The notes: a model not told the origin generated them from the letters alone. Counted from the stretch's first letter, positions 37,893 through 47,324 are shown. The stretch: DNA of 64,000 nucleotides from Rhodoluna limnophila (GCF_005845365.1 NZ_CP040509.1:1240001-1304000); one strand, 5' to 3'. Numbers and translations: made by a program.

Positions 37893-38924
37893 TTGAATAA
37901 CACCCTAAAGCGTGGGCTGAAGATCAGCGCCGCCGCCATCGCAGCTATCACAGCAGTAACCGCCCTTACCGGTTGCGCCAAAGAGAGCACCCCAACCCCA
38001 ACCGCCGAGTCAATCACCATTTACTCTGGCCGTTCAGAAGACCTTATTGCCCCGCTGCTCGAGGCATTTACCGAAGAAACCGGCATCGAAATTGAAGTTC
38101 GCTACGCCGGCTCAGCCGAACTTGCCGCACAGATCCTCGAAGAGGGCAGCAACGTTCAGGCAGATGTATTTTTCTCACAGGATGCCGGTGCGCTTGGTGC
38201 GCTAACCGAGGCCGGACTTTTCAAGACCCTTGAATCAGACATCACCGATTTGGTAGATGCCAAGTACCGCGCTGCCGACAACACCTGGGTTGGTGTTTCG
38301 GGTCGTAGCCGCGTGCTTTCATACAACCCAGAACTAATCGATGCAGCTAACCTGCCGACCTCTATCTTTGACCTTGCCGACCCAGCCTGGAAGGGCAAGA
38401 TCGGCATCGCTCCAAGCAACGCTTCGTTCCAGTCGTTCGTTACCGCAATGCGCGTAATTGAGGGTGAAGCTGCAACCACCGAGTGGCTAACCGCCATGAA
38501 AGAAAACGCCGTAATTTTTGAAAAGAACGGCCAGATTCTTGAGGCTGTTGAGGCTGGCGAAATTACTGCCGGTCTAATCAACCACTACTACTGGTTCGAG
38601 CGCGCAGCCGAAGTTGGCGAAGAAAACATGAAGTCTGAGATGGCTTGGTTTGAAGCCGGCGATGTTGGCAACCTAGTCAACGTTGCGGGTGTTGGAGTGC
38701 TTAGCGACAACGCTGCGGCAGTTACGTTTGCCAATTGGTTGCTTGGCGAGACCGCACAGACCTTCTTTGTTGAGAAGACCTCGGAGTACTCACTGACCGG
38801 CATTCCAGCTCAGGCATGGTTGCCCGCTCTCGACACCATTGCCAGCCCAGAAATCGACTTGAGCGCTTTGGCCCCACTGGCCGAGACCCTTGAGCTGATT
38901 CGCAACGCAGGCCTGACCGACTAG
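37893..38924 (+). CDS. Iron(III) ABC transporter binding lipoprotein (FbpA/FutA-like)
   Basis: The 343-residue protein has a signal peptide with lipobox TALTGC (Cys28 lipidated) and a class II periplasmic-binding fold: ITIYSGRSEDLIAPLLEAFTEETGIEIEVRY, SQDAGALGAL and GLINHYYWFERA with the tyrosines that usually hold ferric ion. The start is TTG, preceded by AAGGAAA at good spacing. It is the first gene of a three-gene iron importer, downstream of a DtxR-like box. Confidence 0.92.
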   Translation: MNNTLKRGLKISAAAIAAITAVTALTGCAKESTPTPTAESITIYSGRSEDLIAPLLEAFTEETGIEIEVRYAGSAELAAQILEEGSNVQADVFFSQDAGALGALTEAGLFKTLESDITDLVDAKYRAADNTWVGVSGRSRVLSYNPELIDAANLPTSIFDLADPAWKGKIGIAPSNASFQSFVTAMRVIEGEAATTEWLTAMKENAVIFEKNGQILEAVEAGEITAGLINHYYWFERAAEVGEENMKSEMAWFEAGDVGNLVNVAGVGVLSDNAAAVTFANWLLGETAQTFFVEKTSEYSLTGIPAQAWLPALDTIASPEIDLSALAPLAETLELIRNAGLTD

Positions 38925-38931
38925 GTACAAA

Positions 38932-40488
38932 CTGAAAAACTCACTACGCCAACAACCGCCAGCCCTCATTTGGGGGTTGGCGGTTGTTGCCGTATCAGCG
39001 TCAATCGCGCCGCTGGTCTATCTTTACGTTCGGCTCTCCGAGTTCGGCATCGATAAGGTCTTGGCCCAAACCCTGCGCGCCCGCAGCTTTGAACTCCTGG
39101 GCAACTCGGTCCTGCTGACCCTTGCCGTTGCGATCACCGCAATATCAATCGGCAGTTTCCAGGCCTGGCTCACAGTGCGCACCTCCATCCCTGGCCGCAG
39201 CGCATTCGCGGTATTGGCCGCCTTGCCTCTGGCCATGCCAAGCTATGTTTCGGCCTACGCTTTTGCCGCCCTGATGCCAGATTTCAAAGGCTTTTGGGCT
39301 GCGTGGCTGGTGCTCACCATCGGCACCGCACCGTATGTCTACCTAGCGGTTTCGGCGGCGCTGGTGCGCAGTGATGCAGCCACCGAAGAAGTTGCCCGCT
39401 CACTCGGCCTTGGCCGTTGGCGCGTCTTTACCAAGGTCACTTGGCCGTCAATTCGCCCAGCCGCAATCTCGGGTGCAATGCTGTCAGCCCTTTACACACT
39501 CAGTGACTTTGGCGCCGTTTCAATTCTTAGCTTCGATACTTTTACTCGCGCAATCTACAACGCCTACCGCTCCAGCTTTGACCGCTCGGCGGCAGCCAGC
39601 TTGGCGGCCATCCTGGTGGCAATCACGATTGTGCTTCTGGTTGCCGAGCCTTGGCTGCGCGGCAAAATTGTGCCGACCGACTCACGGGTTCGCAAAACTT
39701 CACTGATTCACCTTGGTTGGTTTGCCCCAATCGCAGCGACCGCTGCACTGACTTGGGCGGCCCTGGGTATTTTGGTGCCGACCATCAGTTTGGTGCGCTG
39801 GAACCTAGTCGGTCTCTCGCAGGCCGATGCCGGCGAGCTTGGCCGGGCCCTAATTAACTCAATTAGCTACGCATTGGCCGGCGGTTTGGTCGCGGCTATT
39901 TTCGGCATCGCGGTGTCGGTACTGGTCGTGCGCTTCCGCTCAAAAATCACCATTGGGCTTGACCGAACCATCTGGCTCACCCACGCGGTGCCGGGCATCG
40001 TGGTTGCACTTTCATTGGTATTCATCAGCAACCGCCTGGTGCCCCAGCTTTACCAAACCAGCGCGCTCGTGATTATTGCCTACCTGATTTTGTTTTTGCC
40101 AAACGCCGTGGCCGCTATGCAAACACCGATTAGCCAGGCGCCGAAGGCCTTGGATGAAGTGGCGGCCAGCCTAGGAGCCACACGTCTTGAAACCCTGAAG
40201 CGCGTGGTGATTCCGATTGCCGGACCGGGAATCTTGGCCGGTGCCGCGCTGGTTGCACTATCGGTGCTGAAAGAATTGCCGGCTACTTTGATGCTGCGTG
40301 AGACCGGGGTAGAAACCCTGGCCACCAGGCTATGGAATGAGACCTCAGTTTCATCTTTCGCAGCGGCCGCACCCTATGCACTAATTTTGGTATTGGTTGC
40401 CGGAATTCCGGCTTGGTTGCTGAACCGTCAGGTGCGCCAATCAATGTTCAACCAGGTTGACCTTGATCGAAGACTGGAGCGTGAGTAG
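38932..40488 (+). CDS. Iron(III) ABC transporter permease (FbpB-like, two fused permease halves)
   Basis: The protein has about 12 membrane helices in two repeated BPD_transp_1 halves, each with an EAA-type loop (EEVARSLGLGRWRVFTKVTWPSIRP and DEVAASLGATRLETLKRVVIP, quoted in parts). I set the start at CTG 38932 (518 residues): AGG lies 6 bases upstream, only 7 bases after the binding-protein stop, and the product opens (M)KNSLRQQPPALIWGLAVV, which keeps helix 1 whole. The usual start codon nearest, TTG 38977, would cut into helix 1 and has no ribosome site. CTG starts are rare, so this should be verified. It overlaps the ATPase gene. Confidence 0.88.
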   Translation: MKNSLRQQPPALIWGLAVVAVSASIAPLVYLYVRLSEFGIDKVLAQTLRARSFELLGNSVLLTLAVAITAISIGSFQAWLTVRTSIPGRSAFAVLAALPLAMPSYVSAYAFAALMPDFKGFWAAWLVLTIGTAPYVYLAVSAALVRSDAATEEVARSLGLGRWRVFTKVTWPSIRPAAISGAMLSALYTLSDFGAVSILSFDTFTRAIYNAYRSSFDRSAAASLAAILVAITIVLLVAEPWLRGKIVPTDSRVRKTSLIHLGWFAPIAATAALTWAALGILVPTISLVRWNLVGLSQADAGELGRALINSISYALAGGLVAAIFGIAVSVLVVRFRSKITIGLDRTIWLTHAVPGIVVALSLVFISNRLVPQLYQTSALVIIAYLILFLPNAVAAMQTPISQAPKALDEVAASLGATRLETLKRVVIPIAGPGILAGAALVALSVLKELPATLMLRETGVETLATRLWNETSVSSFAAAAPYALILVLVAGIPAWLLNRQVRQSMFNQVDLDRRLERE

Positions 40489-41516
40489 TGCCAATTGCAC
40501 TTCAGCTGCGTTCGGTCAGCAAAAAATTTGGTGGTCAAACCGTTCTAAATGGGCTCAATCTTGAGGTTGCCGATCACGAGTTCATCGCAGTTCTTGGCAG
40601 CAGCGGTTCGGGCAAAACCACTCTGCTACGACTGATTACCGGCTTTGAATCTCCAGATTCTGGCGAAATTGAAATCGGTGGCCGCCAGGTTGCCGGCTCG
40701 GGCAAATTTGTTCCGGCCGAGCAGCGCCGCGTAGGTTTTGTACCTCAAGATGCAGCGCTTTTTCCGCACCTATCGGTCAGTGAAAACATCGATTTTGGCT
40801 TGCGTGATCTTGCTAAGAGTCTCCGTGCTGCCCGGGTAGCCGAGCTATTGAAGTTGGTCGACCTAGTTGGTTTTGAATCGCGAATGCCACACGAGTTATC
40901 GGGTGGGCAGCGTCACCGCGTTGCGCTGGCCCGGGCCCTGGCCCCAAACCCAGATTTGATTTTGCTTGATGAGCCTTTTTCGGCGCTAGATGCAGAGCTT
41001 CGCGGGCGTTTGCGCGACGACGTGCGCCATGTTTTGCGCACCACCGGCACCACCGCAATTTTGGTTACCCACGATCAAGAAGAAGCTTTGTCGATGGCCG
41101 ACCGCGTTGCCGTGCTGCGCGACGGCGAGTTTGCTCAGGTCGGTAACCCTCGCGAGATTTACCAAGCGCCGGCCGACATCGAAATGGCTACCTTCTTGGG
41201 TGACTCGGTAGTTATCGATGGCGTTGTTGAAGGCGGCAAGGTTGTCACTGCTGTTGGCTCACTAACCCCGCTTAACAAAGTGGTTGAGGGTGCGCGAGGC
41301 CGGGTTGCAATTAGGCCAGAGAGTTTTTACCTGCAGCCAGACGCCAAGGGCACCGGCGAGGTAGTTGGGCGCCAGTATTTTGGGCACGATGCCCTGGTTG
41401 AGGTGCGCTTGCCGAGTGTGTTGATTCGTGCTCGCGCCAACGGACCGTTTGCTCCAGAAATCGGAATGCGCGTGACCGTTTGGGTTCGCGGTTCAGTGAA
41501 CTTTTACGCCAACTAG
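40488..41516 (+). CDS. Iron(III) ABC transporter ATPase (FbpC-like)
   Basis: The 342-residue ATPase has Walker A GSSGSGKTT (37-45), Q-loop FVPQDAALFPHLSV, signature ELSGGQRHRVALARAL, Walker B LILLDEPFSALD and H-loop ILVTHDQEEAL. After about residue 240 it carries a TOBE-type regulatory domain (VRIRPESFYL-like AIRPESFYLQPDA). It completes the binding protein-permease-ATPase set, starting with a GTG that overlaps the permease stop. Its stop overlaps that of the convergent purM gene by 4 bases. Confidence 0.94.
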   Translation: MPIALQLRSVSKKFGGQTVLNGLNLEVADHEFIAVLGSSGSGKTTLLRLITGFESPDSGEIEIGGRQVAGSGKFVPAEQRRVGFVPQDAALFPHLSVSENIDFGLRDLAKSLRAARVAELLKLVDLVGFESRMPHELSGGQRHRVALARALAPNPDLILLDEPFSALDAELRGRLRDDVRHVLRTTGTTAILVTHDQEEALSMADRVAVLRDGEFAQVGNPREIYQAPADIEMATFLGDSVVIDGVVEGGKVVTAVGSLTPLNKVVEGARGRVAIRPESFYLQPDAKGTGEVVGRQYFGHDALVEVRLPSVLIRARANGPFAPEIGMRVTVWVRGSVNFYAN

Positions 41517-42628
41517 TTGTATTCGCCAACTAGGCGAACTGCGCCACCGTCAACACCCTTGGCACCCTGAACATAGGTTGATAGGTCTGCCGGTGCGGCC
41601 TCGATCTCGCCGAGGTTCCAGGTGTGAACACCAAGTTTGGTCAGGGTTGCTGCAACTTCGTCAGCCTTGTCAGCCTCAACAACCACAGCCTGGCCGAGGC
41701 CAAGGTTCCAGGTGCCCTCAACTGACTCAAGGCTAAATCCGCCCCAGCCAGCAAGAACCTGGAAGACATCCTGTGGAGTCCAAGTTGCGCGGTGAACATC
41801 AAGGGCAACACCCTGTGGCAGAACGCGGGCAATGTTTGCCGCAATTCCTCCACCGGTGATGTGGCTCATTGCGTGCACGGCTGAACCAAGCTCACTCTCG
41901 AGCAGTGTGTTCAGAACACCGGTGTAAAGCGCGGTTGGTTCAAGCAGCTTTTCGCCAAGGCTGATGCCCGGAAACTCTGCAACGTTGTCCTTGTAGTCAA
42001 AACCTTTGTCTCGGATGATCTTGCGCACCAACGAGTAACCGTTTGAGTGCAAGCCCGATGAAGCCATTCCCAGCACGACATCGCCAACGCGAACGTTCTG
42101 TGGGCCAAGAAGTTTGGCTGCGTCAACAACACCAACGGCAGCGCCGGCAACATCGTAGTCATCAACACCAAGTAGGCCCGGGTGCTCTGCGGTCTCGCCG
42201 CCTACTAGGGCCACACCAACGGCTGAACATGCCTCAGCAATACCGCGCACGATGTCGGCGATGCGCTCTGGCACAACCTTTCCGCACGCAATGTAGTCGG
42301 TCATGAACAGGCTCTTTGCGCCAACTACAACGATGTCGTCGACGACCATTCCGACCAGGTCTTGGCCGATGGTGTCGTGCTTATCGATTGCCTGGGCAAT
42401 GGCAACTTTGGTCCCAACGCCGTCGGTCGAGGTTGCCAACAGTGGGCGGTCGTACGACTTGAGGAACGAGACGTCCATCATGCCGGCAAAGCCACCGAGG
42501 CCACCCATCACAAGGTCATTATGGGTTGCGCCAACGGCGCGCTTCATAAGTTCAACGGCTAGGTCGCCGGCTTCGGTATCAACACCTGATGCCGCGTAGG
42601 CGCTTGAGTGCCCGCCTGAGTTAGTCAT
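41513..42628 (-). CDS. purM: Phosphoribosylformylglycinamidine cyclo-ligase (AIR synthetase)
   Basis: PurM closes the imidazole ring to make AIR in de novo purine synthesis. The 371 residues show SGVDTEAGDLAVELMK, DGVGTKVAIAQ (glycine-rich ATP loop), GGETAEHPG and LGMASSGLHSNGYSLVRK. It overlaps the end of purF by 8 bases, the typical actinobacterial purF-purM pair. It looks complete. Confidence 0.96.
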   Translation of the reverse strand: MTNSGGHSSAYAASGVDTEAGDLAVELMKRAVGATHNDLVMGGLGGFAGMMDVSFLKSYDRPLLATSTDGVGTKVAIAQAIDKHDTIGQDLVGMVVDDIVVVGAKSLFMTDYIACGKVVPERIADIVRGIAEACSAVGVALVGGETAEHPGLLGVDDYDVAGAAVGVVDAAKLLGPQNVRVGDVVLGMASSGLHSNGYSLVRKIIRDKGFDYKDNVAEFPGISLGEKLLEPTALYTGVLNTLLESELGSAVHAMSHITGGGIAANIARVLPQGVALDVHRATWTPQDVFQVLAGWGGFSLESVEGTWNLGLGQAVVVEADKADEVAATLTKLGVHTWNLGEIEAAPADLSTYVQGAKGVDGGAVRLVGEYN

Positions 42629-44168
42629 TCAAAGTCTCCTGTTGCTCGCGCACCACGGCGTCGAGTTCGCTGTCTGGGCCCGGGTTGCAGGCGGCATCGT
42701 CGTTGCGCTCAAGCAGGTTTTTACCCAGGCGTTCAGCGGTCGGAAGTTCAATTGGGTACTTGCCGGTAAAGCAAGCGGTGCAAAGCTGGCTCTCTTGCTG
42801 ACCGGTGGCATAAATCATGCCGTCTTTGGTCAGGTAGCCGAGTGAGTCAGCACCGATAGAGGTGCGCACATCGTCAACGCCAAGGCCGGTTGCAATCAGC
42901 TCGGCGCGGGTAGCAAAGTCAATGCCGTAGAAGCACGGCCAGGTGATCGGTGGTGATGAAATGCGCACGTGAATTTCGGCGGCACCGGCTTCGCGCAGCA
43001 TTTGAACCAGTGCGCGCTGGGTGTTGCCGCGAACAATTGAGTCGTCAATAACCACGATGCGCTTGCCCGCGATGACCTCTTTTAGCGGGTTCAACTTGAG
43101 GCGGATACCGCGCTGGCGGATGGTCTGTGAAGGCTGAATAAAGGTGCGGCCAACGTAGGCGTTTTTGACCAGACCGTGACCGAATGGGATGCCTGATTCT
43201 TGTGAGAAGCCGATAGCCGCTGGGGTGCCGGATTCTGGGGTTGGAATTACTAGATCGGCTTCGACCGGGTATTCGCGAGCCAGCACTCGGCCCATCTCAA
43301 CGCGGGCGTCGTAGACGTTTTTGCCGTTGATTGAGGTGTCTGGGCGGGCTAGGTAAACGTATTCAAATACGCAACCGGCACGCTTGGTCTCGGCAAAGCG
43401 GGTTGAGCGCAGGCCGTTTTCGTCGATGGCGATTAGCTCACCGGGTTCGATTTCACGAACAAAGCTTGCGCCGACAATGTCTAGGGCTGCGGTCTCTGAT
43501 GCAACGACCCAACCGCGCTCGAGGCGGCCAAGTACTAGCGGGCGAACACCCTGAGGGTCGCGGGCTGCATACATCGTGGTTTCGTCCATGAAGACCAGGC
43601 AGAAGGCGCCCTTTACTTTTGGAAGAAGTTCTAGGGCGGTTGCTTCGAGAGTGTGGTCTAGGTCGCCGGCCATTAGGGCGGTGAGCACTGCGGTGTCGGT
43701 GGTGTTTCCGCCGGTGATCTCGTTGCTCTCTTGGTTTGGGTAGCGCTCTTTTAGAAGGTCAAGAAGGTCGGCGGTGTTGGTTAGGTTGCCGTTGTGAGCC
43801 AGGGCAATGGTGCCGGCTGAGGTGCGGCCAAGTGTTGGTTGGGCGTTACGCCAGTGGCTTGCGCCGGTGGTTGAGTAACGGTTGTGGCCCACTGCAATGT
43901 GGCCGACTAGCGACTCGAGAGCTGACTCTGAAAAGACCTGTGAAACCAAACCCATGTCTTTGTAGACCAAGATTTTTTTGCCGTCTGAGGTTGCAATACC
44001 GGCTGATTCTTGACCGCGGTGCTGAAGAGAGTAGAGGCCGAAGAAGGTTAGTTTTGCTACTTCTTCACCTGGCGCCCACACGCCGAATACGCCACATTGG
44101 TCTTGCGGTGACTTGTCGTCATTACTTACAGCAATGTCGAGATTCAGATTTCCGTCGCCACGAAGCAA
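42621..44168 (-). CDS. purF: Amidophosphoribosyltransferase (glutamine PRPP amidotransferase)
   Basis: PurF makes phosphoribosylamine, the committed purine step. The 515 residues have a short leader and the Ntn nucleophile Cys25 in DQCGVFGVW, so the leader is probably cut off as in other PurF enzymes. Glutaminase blocks SLQHRGQESAGI and LAHNGNLTN and the PRPP loop VVIDDSIVRGNTQRALV are present. The four cysteines expected for an Fe-S cluster are suggested by QLCTACFTGKYP. The TTG start at 44168 is supported by AGGAAA 7 bases upstream. Confidence 0.95.
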   Translation of the reverse strand: MLRGDGNLNLDIAVSNDDKSPQDQCGVFGVWAPGEEVAKLTFFGLYSLQHRGQESAGIATSDGKKILVYKDMGLVSQVFSESALESLVGHIAVGHNRYSTTGASHWRNAQPTLGRTSAGTIALAHNGNLTNTADLLDLLKERYPNQESNEITGGNTTDTAVLTALMAGDLDHTLEATALELLPKVKGAFCLVFMDETTMYAARDPQGVRPLVLGRLERGWVVASETAALDIVGASFVREIEPGELIAIDENGLRSTRFAETKRAGCVFEYVYLARPDTSINGKNVYDARVEMGRVLAREYPVEADLVIPTPESGTPAAIGFSQESGIPFGHGLVKNAYVGRTFIQPSQTIRQRGIRLKLNPLKEVIAGKRIVVIDDSIVRGNTQRALVQMLREAGAAEIHVRISSPPITWPCFYGIDFATRAELIATGLGVDDVRTSIGADSLGYLTKDGMIYATGQQESQLCTACFTGKYPIELPTAERLGKNLLERNDDAACNPGPDSELDAVVREQQETLND

Positions 44169-44216
44169 GGCAGTTTCCTGTCGTTAGAGGTGGGCGTTTG
44201 CCTCTTGGAGGCGCGA

Positions 44217-44495
44217 TTACCCCTCTAGTTTAGTGGCTTCTAGGGTCTTAGACCTAGAGGCAGAAATTCGGTCGGCAACCAGTGCTGACACAATTCCCAA
44301 GACAGCACCGATAGCGCCGAAGTAGGCAACCAAATAGGTGACGATTGGTTCGGCGGTGCGTTGGTCGGCCGGGATAGATACACCCAAGATGAGTGCAGTG
44401 ATGACACCCAGAATGCCGCCGGTCAGCAGGAACGGTAGGTACTTTGGGGTGCGACGAATGCGGACTTGCTCTACACGTGATTTGTTCTCAGCCAT
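44217..44495 (-). CDS. Small two-helix membrane protein upstream of purF
   Basis: The 92-residue product has a basic N-terminus (MAENKSRVEQVRIRRTPKYL) and two hydrophobic helices (about 22-41 and 53-76) joined by a polar turn, then a short charged tail. It is a conserved-looking actinobacterial membrane protein of unknown function, like those found next to purF/purM in related genomes. It lies 48 bases upstream of purF on the same strand. Confidence 0.8.
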   Translation of the reverse strand: MAENKSRVEQVRIRRTPKYLPFLLTGGILGVITALILGVSIPADQRTAEPIVTYLVAYFGAIGAVLGIVSALVADRISASRSKTLEATKLEG

Positions 44496-44540
44496 GTGTC
44501 AATTCAACCGTATGCGCGTTGGGTTTCTTCCAGAGTTTTT

Positions 44541-44630
44541 GGGCGCCCCTTCGGCTGGGCCCAGACCCACCCCTTCGGCGCAACTTGGCATCGCCCTCGG
44601 GCAGGTCCAGACCTACCCCTCCGGCGTTCA
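44541..44630. repeat. Imperfect tandem duplication of about 45 bases
   Basis: Two GC-rich units follow each other, each with CCAGACC(C/T)ACCCCT(T/C)CGGCG in its second half and a CCC(T)TCGG motif in its first. They lie in the gene-free gap between 44496 and 44920, next to a long inverted repeat. No protein reading explains them. Confidence 0.55.
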
Positions 44631-44931
44631 GTAAACCCCTGCATTTTCGGCCCTTTTGACTAACTTCACCCCGATAAACCTGTTCACAATCGGCAAATTT
44701 TGCGTAGGCAAAAAGCCAGCTACGCGATGCGCAGCTGGATCAGAAACTTGGAATTAGGAGCGAAGAAGATGGTGGCCTCCATTTGAGACCAGGCCAAAAT
44801 CCGAGCATCCATGTTTGGTGGGCAACGAAATTAAGTTGGCTTTTTGCATAGGCAAATTTGAGGAAATTTGGGGAGGTTCAGGGACCGGAAGATGCTCAGT
44901 TTGGTCAAATCTGAGGGGGTTTACTGAACGC
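44624..44931. repeat. Long imperfect inverted repeat with 16-base perfect ends (unexplained element)
   Basis: GCGTTCAGTAAACCCC at 44624-44639 is exactly repeated in inverse at 44916-44931. The inner parts of both arms are diverged copies over about 98 bases (44624-44721 and 44834-44931), best kept in CAAATTTTGCGTAGGCAAAA versus CAAATTTGCCTATGCAAAA. A further hairpin, CCAGCTACGC/GCGCAGCTGG, sits at 44716-44738. The right arm contains the stop codon and last four codons of the sterol-carrier-like gene. It occupies most of a 425-base gap that has no gene on either strand. It could be an inverted duplication, a MITE-like element or a structured RNA. Confidence 0.6.
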
Positions 44932-45298
44932 GCAGCGGTAGTACCCCGGATAGATCAGCACGGGTGCCCGATGCCAAAACCTTGGATTCGGCGAGCGCCT
45001 GATGCCAACTCAAAGATCCGGTAGCCAGGGCGAACCAAACTTCTGGGCTCATCTCAACCGTGTTTGGTGGGGTGCCGCGAGTGTGCCGCGGACCCTCAAT
45101 ACACTGGGTTGCACCGAGCGGTGGAACACGCACCTCAACCGAATTACCCGGAGCAACATCGGCCAATTCTTCGAGCAGAAAGCGAACGGCGGTTGCAAAT
45201 AGAGGGTGTTGGTTGATCGGGGCGGCGGGCGCCACCGAGGCCGAAACCTCAGCAACCGCCTGCCAACCCAACTCGGGCTTGATTCGTCGTCTAGCCAT
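44921..45298 (-). CDS. Sterol-carrier-like family protein
   Basis: The 125-residue protein resembles the small SCP2-like actinobacterial proteins encoded near purF (the Rv0807 type): the block [41 protein letters not shown] spans the middle, and [27 protein letters not shown] the end (both given in part). The likely fold is a lipid-binding pocket; no ligand is known. The ATG at 45298 has no strong ribosome site. Its last codons lie within a long inverted repeat, so the C-terminus (LRVQ) may have been altered by that element. Confidence 0.75.
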   Translation of the reverse strand: MARRRIKPELGWQAVAEVSASVAPAAPINQHPLFATAVRFLLEELADVAPGNSVEVRVPPLGATQCIEGPRHTRGTPPNTVEMSPEVWFALATGSLSWHQALAESKVLASGTRADLSGVLPLRVQ

Positions 45299-45341
45299 TT
45301 ATCGGTGTATGCGCTTTACCTACTTATTCGCCGAACAGCGA

Positions 45342-46007
45342 CTAGTTGACCTTCGCTACAGCGGATTCGAACCAGCCCTGCTCTTCGGCGGTCAATGCGC
45401 CGTAGCGAATGGCGCGCTCAAATGCGATCTCGCCAACTTCGGCACCCGGGTACTGAACCTTTTCAATAAAGCCGTCATCGCTCACGAAAAAGAAGGTAAC
45501 GGCAGCGCCACCCTCACCCTGAAGACCAACCGCAACATAAGAGCGCATCATCTTGTCGTAAGTGATGTGCATGACCTTGTTGATATCAACGTTGCCCTCT
45601 TTGGCCAACGCAAACTGAGTAGCAAAGTAGCAGGTGTCAAACTCGTAGGTCTCGTAAATAACCTCGGCGCTATCGGTGGCAGAACTGTAACGCGCAGCCG
45701 AGAAACCATCAATTGCGTTTGCCTTAGGAACCATCAGCAACCACCACTCAGGCTGAGCAAGCTTGCCACCGGCGGCAACGGTCTCAACAACACCCTCAGC
45801 CATTGCACGATCACAGCTGGCAGTAGCAGCAACCTCAAACTCAGCGAGTGCGTCAGCTCCGCGTGAATCAACCGGGGTGGTGCTGGCGCTCACGCTGGCA
45901 CTAGCTGAAGGACTTGGTGAGGCAACCGGACCAGAGGCACAACCGGTCAAGACCAAAGCGCCAACCATCGCAGCACCAGCGGCTGCGGAAAAAATAGATA
46001 ACTTCAT
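45342..46007 (-). CDS. Secreted lipoprotein of unknown function
   Basis: From the ATG at 46007 the 221-residue protein has a signal peptide with lipobox VLTGC (Cys23), then a Ser/Ala/Pro linker (SPSPSASASVSAS) and a folded C-terminal domain (about 60-221). I do not recognise the domain; it has two cysteines (TASCDRAM and FDTCYFA) that could form a disulfide. A longer reading frame to 46097 would hide the signal peptide and overlap purD, so I rejected it. It is divergent from purD, sharing a 51-base gap. Confidence 0.8.
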   Translation of the reverse strand: MKLSIFSAAAGAAMVGALVLTGCASGPVASPSPSASASVSASTTPVDSRGADALAEFEVAATASCDRAMAEGVVETVAAGGKLAQPEWWLLMVPKANAIDGFSAARYSSATDSAEVIYETYEFDTCYFATQFALAKEGNVDINKVMHITYDKMMRSYVAVGLQGEGGAAVTFFFVSDDGFIEKVQYPGAEVGEIAFERAIRYGALTAEEQGWFESAVAKVN

Positions 46008-46058
46008 ACCCTCTATTCTCGCCGGAAAACTTGCCCGTCTCGTCGGTAAACTTGTCGA

Positions 46059-47324
46059 GTGAAGATTCTCCTTTTGGGCCAGGGCGCCCGCGAGCACGCA
46101 ATTGTCAAAGCTTTGATCCGCACTGGCACCGCCAAGGCCGACATCATCGTTGCCCCTGGTAACGCCGGTATTGCCCTAGACGCCCACTGCGAACCAGACC
46201 TGAATCCAAACGACCCACTTGAGGTTGCCAAGTTTGCTCTGCAGCACGCCATTGAACTTGCCATCATCGGCCCAGAGGCTCCGCTAATCGCTGGCGTTTC
46301 AGATGCGCTGCGCGAACAGGGCATCGCAGTCTTTGGCCCTTCAAAAGAAGCCGCGCAGCTTGAGGGCTCAAAGAGCTTTGCCAAAGAAGTAATGTCTGCA
46401 GCAGGTGTGCCAACCGGTATGGCCCGTGAGTGCGACACCATGCAAGAAGTTGAAGACGCCATGGATGACTTTGGCGCCCCATACGTAATCAAGGCCGACG
46501 GACTTGCAGCCGGCAAGGGCGTAATCGTGACCAACGACCGCACCGCCGCGCTAGAGCACGCAGCAAAATTCATAGACATGGGCATCTTGGTTGAAGAATT
46601 TCTTGACGGCCAAGAAGTCAGCCTGTTCTTCTTGAGCGACGGCAAGAGCGTTTTGCCATTGACCCCAGCCCAAGACTTCAAGCGCGCGCACAACAACGAT
46701 GAAGGCCCAAACACCGGCGGCATGGGTGCATACAGCCCACTTCCTTGGCTGCCTGAAGGGTTCATCGAGGAGGTCGAGCGCGATGTTGCGATTCCGACCG
46801 TGCAAGAAATGGCCCGCCTTGGTGCACCATTTGTTGGCCTGCTTTACTGCGGCCTGATCTTGACTAAGCGCGGCACCCGCGTAATCGAGTTCAACGCCCG
46901 ATTCGGCGACCCAGAAACCCAGGTCGTACTCCGCCGCCTAATCACCCCGCTGAGCACCCTTCTATACAAGGCGGCAACCGGCCACCTAGAAACCGCACCG
47001 CAGCCAGAATTCACCAAGGATGTAGCCATCACAGTGGTTCTAGCCAGCGAGGGCTACCCAGAAACTTCAGCACCCAACCGCCCGATTTACGGCATCAGCG
47101 CAGCTGAAGCAAAGGGCGTTGAAGTCTGCCACGCAGCAACTGCGTTCCAGGCCAACAAAGACGATGAAGAAGTTCTAGTTGCAACTGGTGGCCGAGTCCT
47201 ATCTGTGGTGGCAACCGGCTCAGACTTTGCCGGTGCTCGCGCCCAGGCATACGAAGGCCTGAAAGAAATTCACCTCGAGGGCAGCCACTTCCGCACCGAC
47301 ATCGCAGCAAAGGTTGCCAACTAA
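46059..47324 (+). CDS. purD: Phosphoribosylamine-glycine ligase (GAR synthetase)
   Basis: PurD adds glycine to phosphoribosylamine. The 421-residue ATP-grasp protein opens MKILLLGQGAREHAIVKAL and has GPEAPLIAGVSDAL, ADGLAAGKGVIV, HNNDEGPNTGGMGAYSP and RFGDPETQVVLRRL, all standard. The GTG start has TAAACT exactly 6 bases upstream and no ribosome site, so the message is probably leaderless. Its stop overlaps the purC start by one base (TAATG). Confidence 0.96.
   Translation: MKILLLGQGAREHAIVKALIRTGTAKADIIVAPGNAGIALDAHCEPDLNPNDPLEVAKFALQHAIELAIIGPEAPLIAGVSDALREQGIAVFGPSKEAAQLEGSKSFAKEVMSAAGVPTGMARECDTMQEVEDAMDDFGAPYVIKADGLAAGKGVIVTNDRTAALEHAAKFIDMGILVEEFLDGQEVSLFFLSDGKSVLPLTPAQDFKRAHNNDEGPNTGGMGAYSPLPWLPEGFIEEVERDVAIPTVQEMARLGAPFVGLLYCGLILTKRGTRVIEFNARFGDPETQVVLRRLITPLSTLLYKAATGHLETAPQPEFTKDVAITVVLASEGYPETSAPNRPIYGISAAEAKGVEVCHAATAFQANKDDEEVLVATGGRVLSVVATGSDFAGARAQAYEGLKEIHLEGSHFRTDIAAKVAN

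Noticed and set aside
44338-44634. Plus-strand frame of 98 codons in the purF-SCP gap
   Set aside because: Its first half is antisense to the small membrane protein and its second half reads through the tandem repeat; no ribosome site.
46013-46765. A 250-codon open frame on the minus strand
   Set aside because: It lies fully inside purD and is the usual antisense shadow of a GC-rich gene; its product has no known motif.
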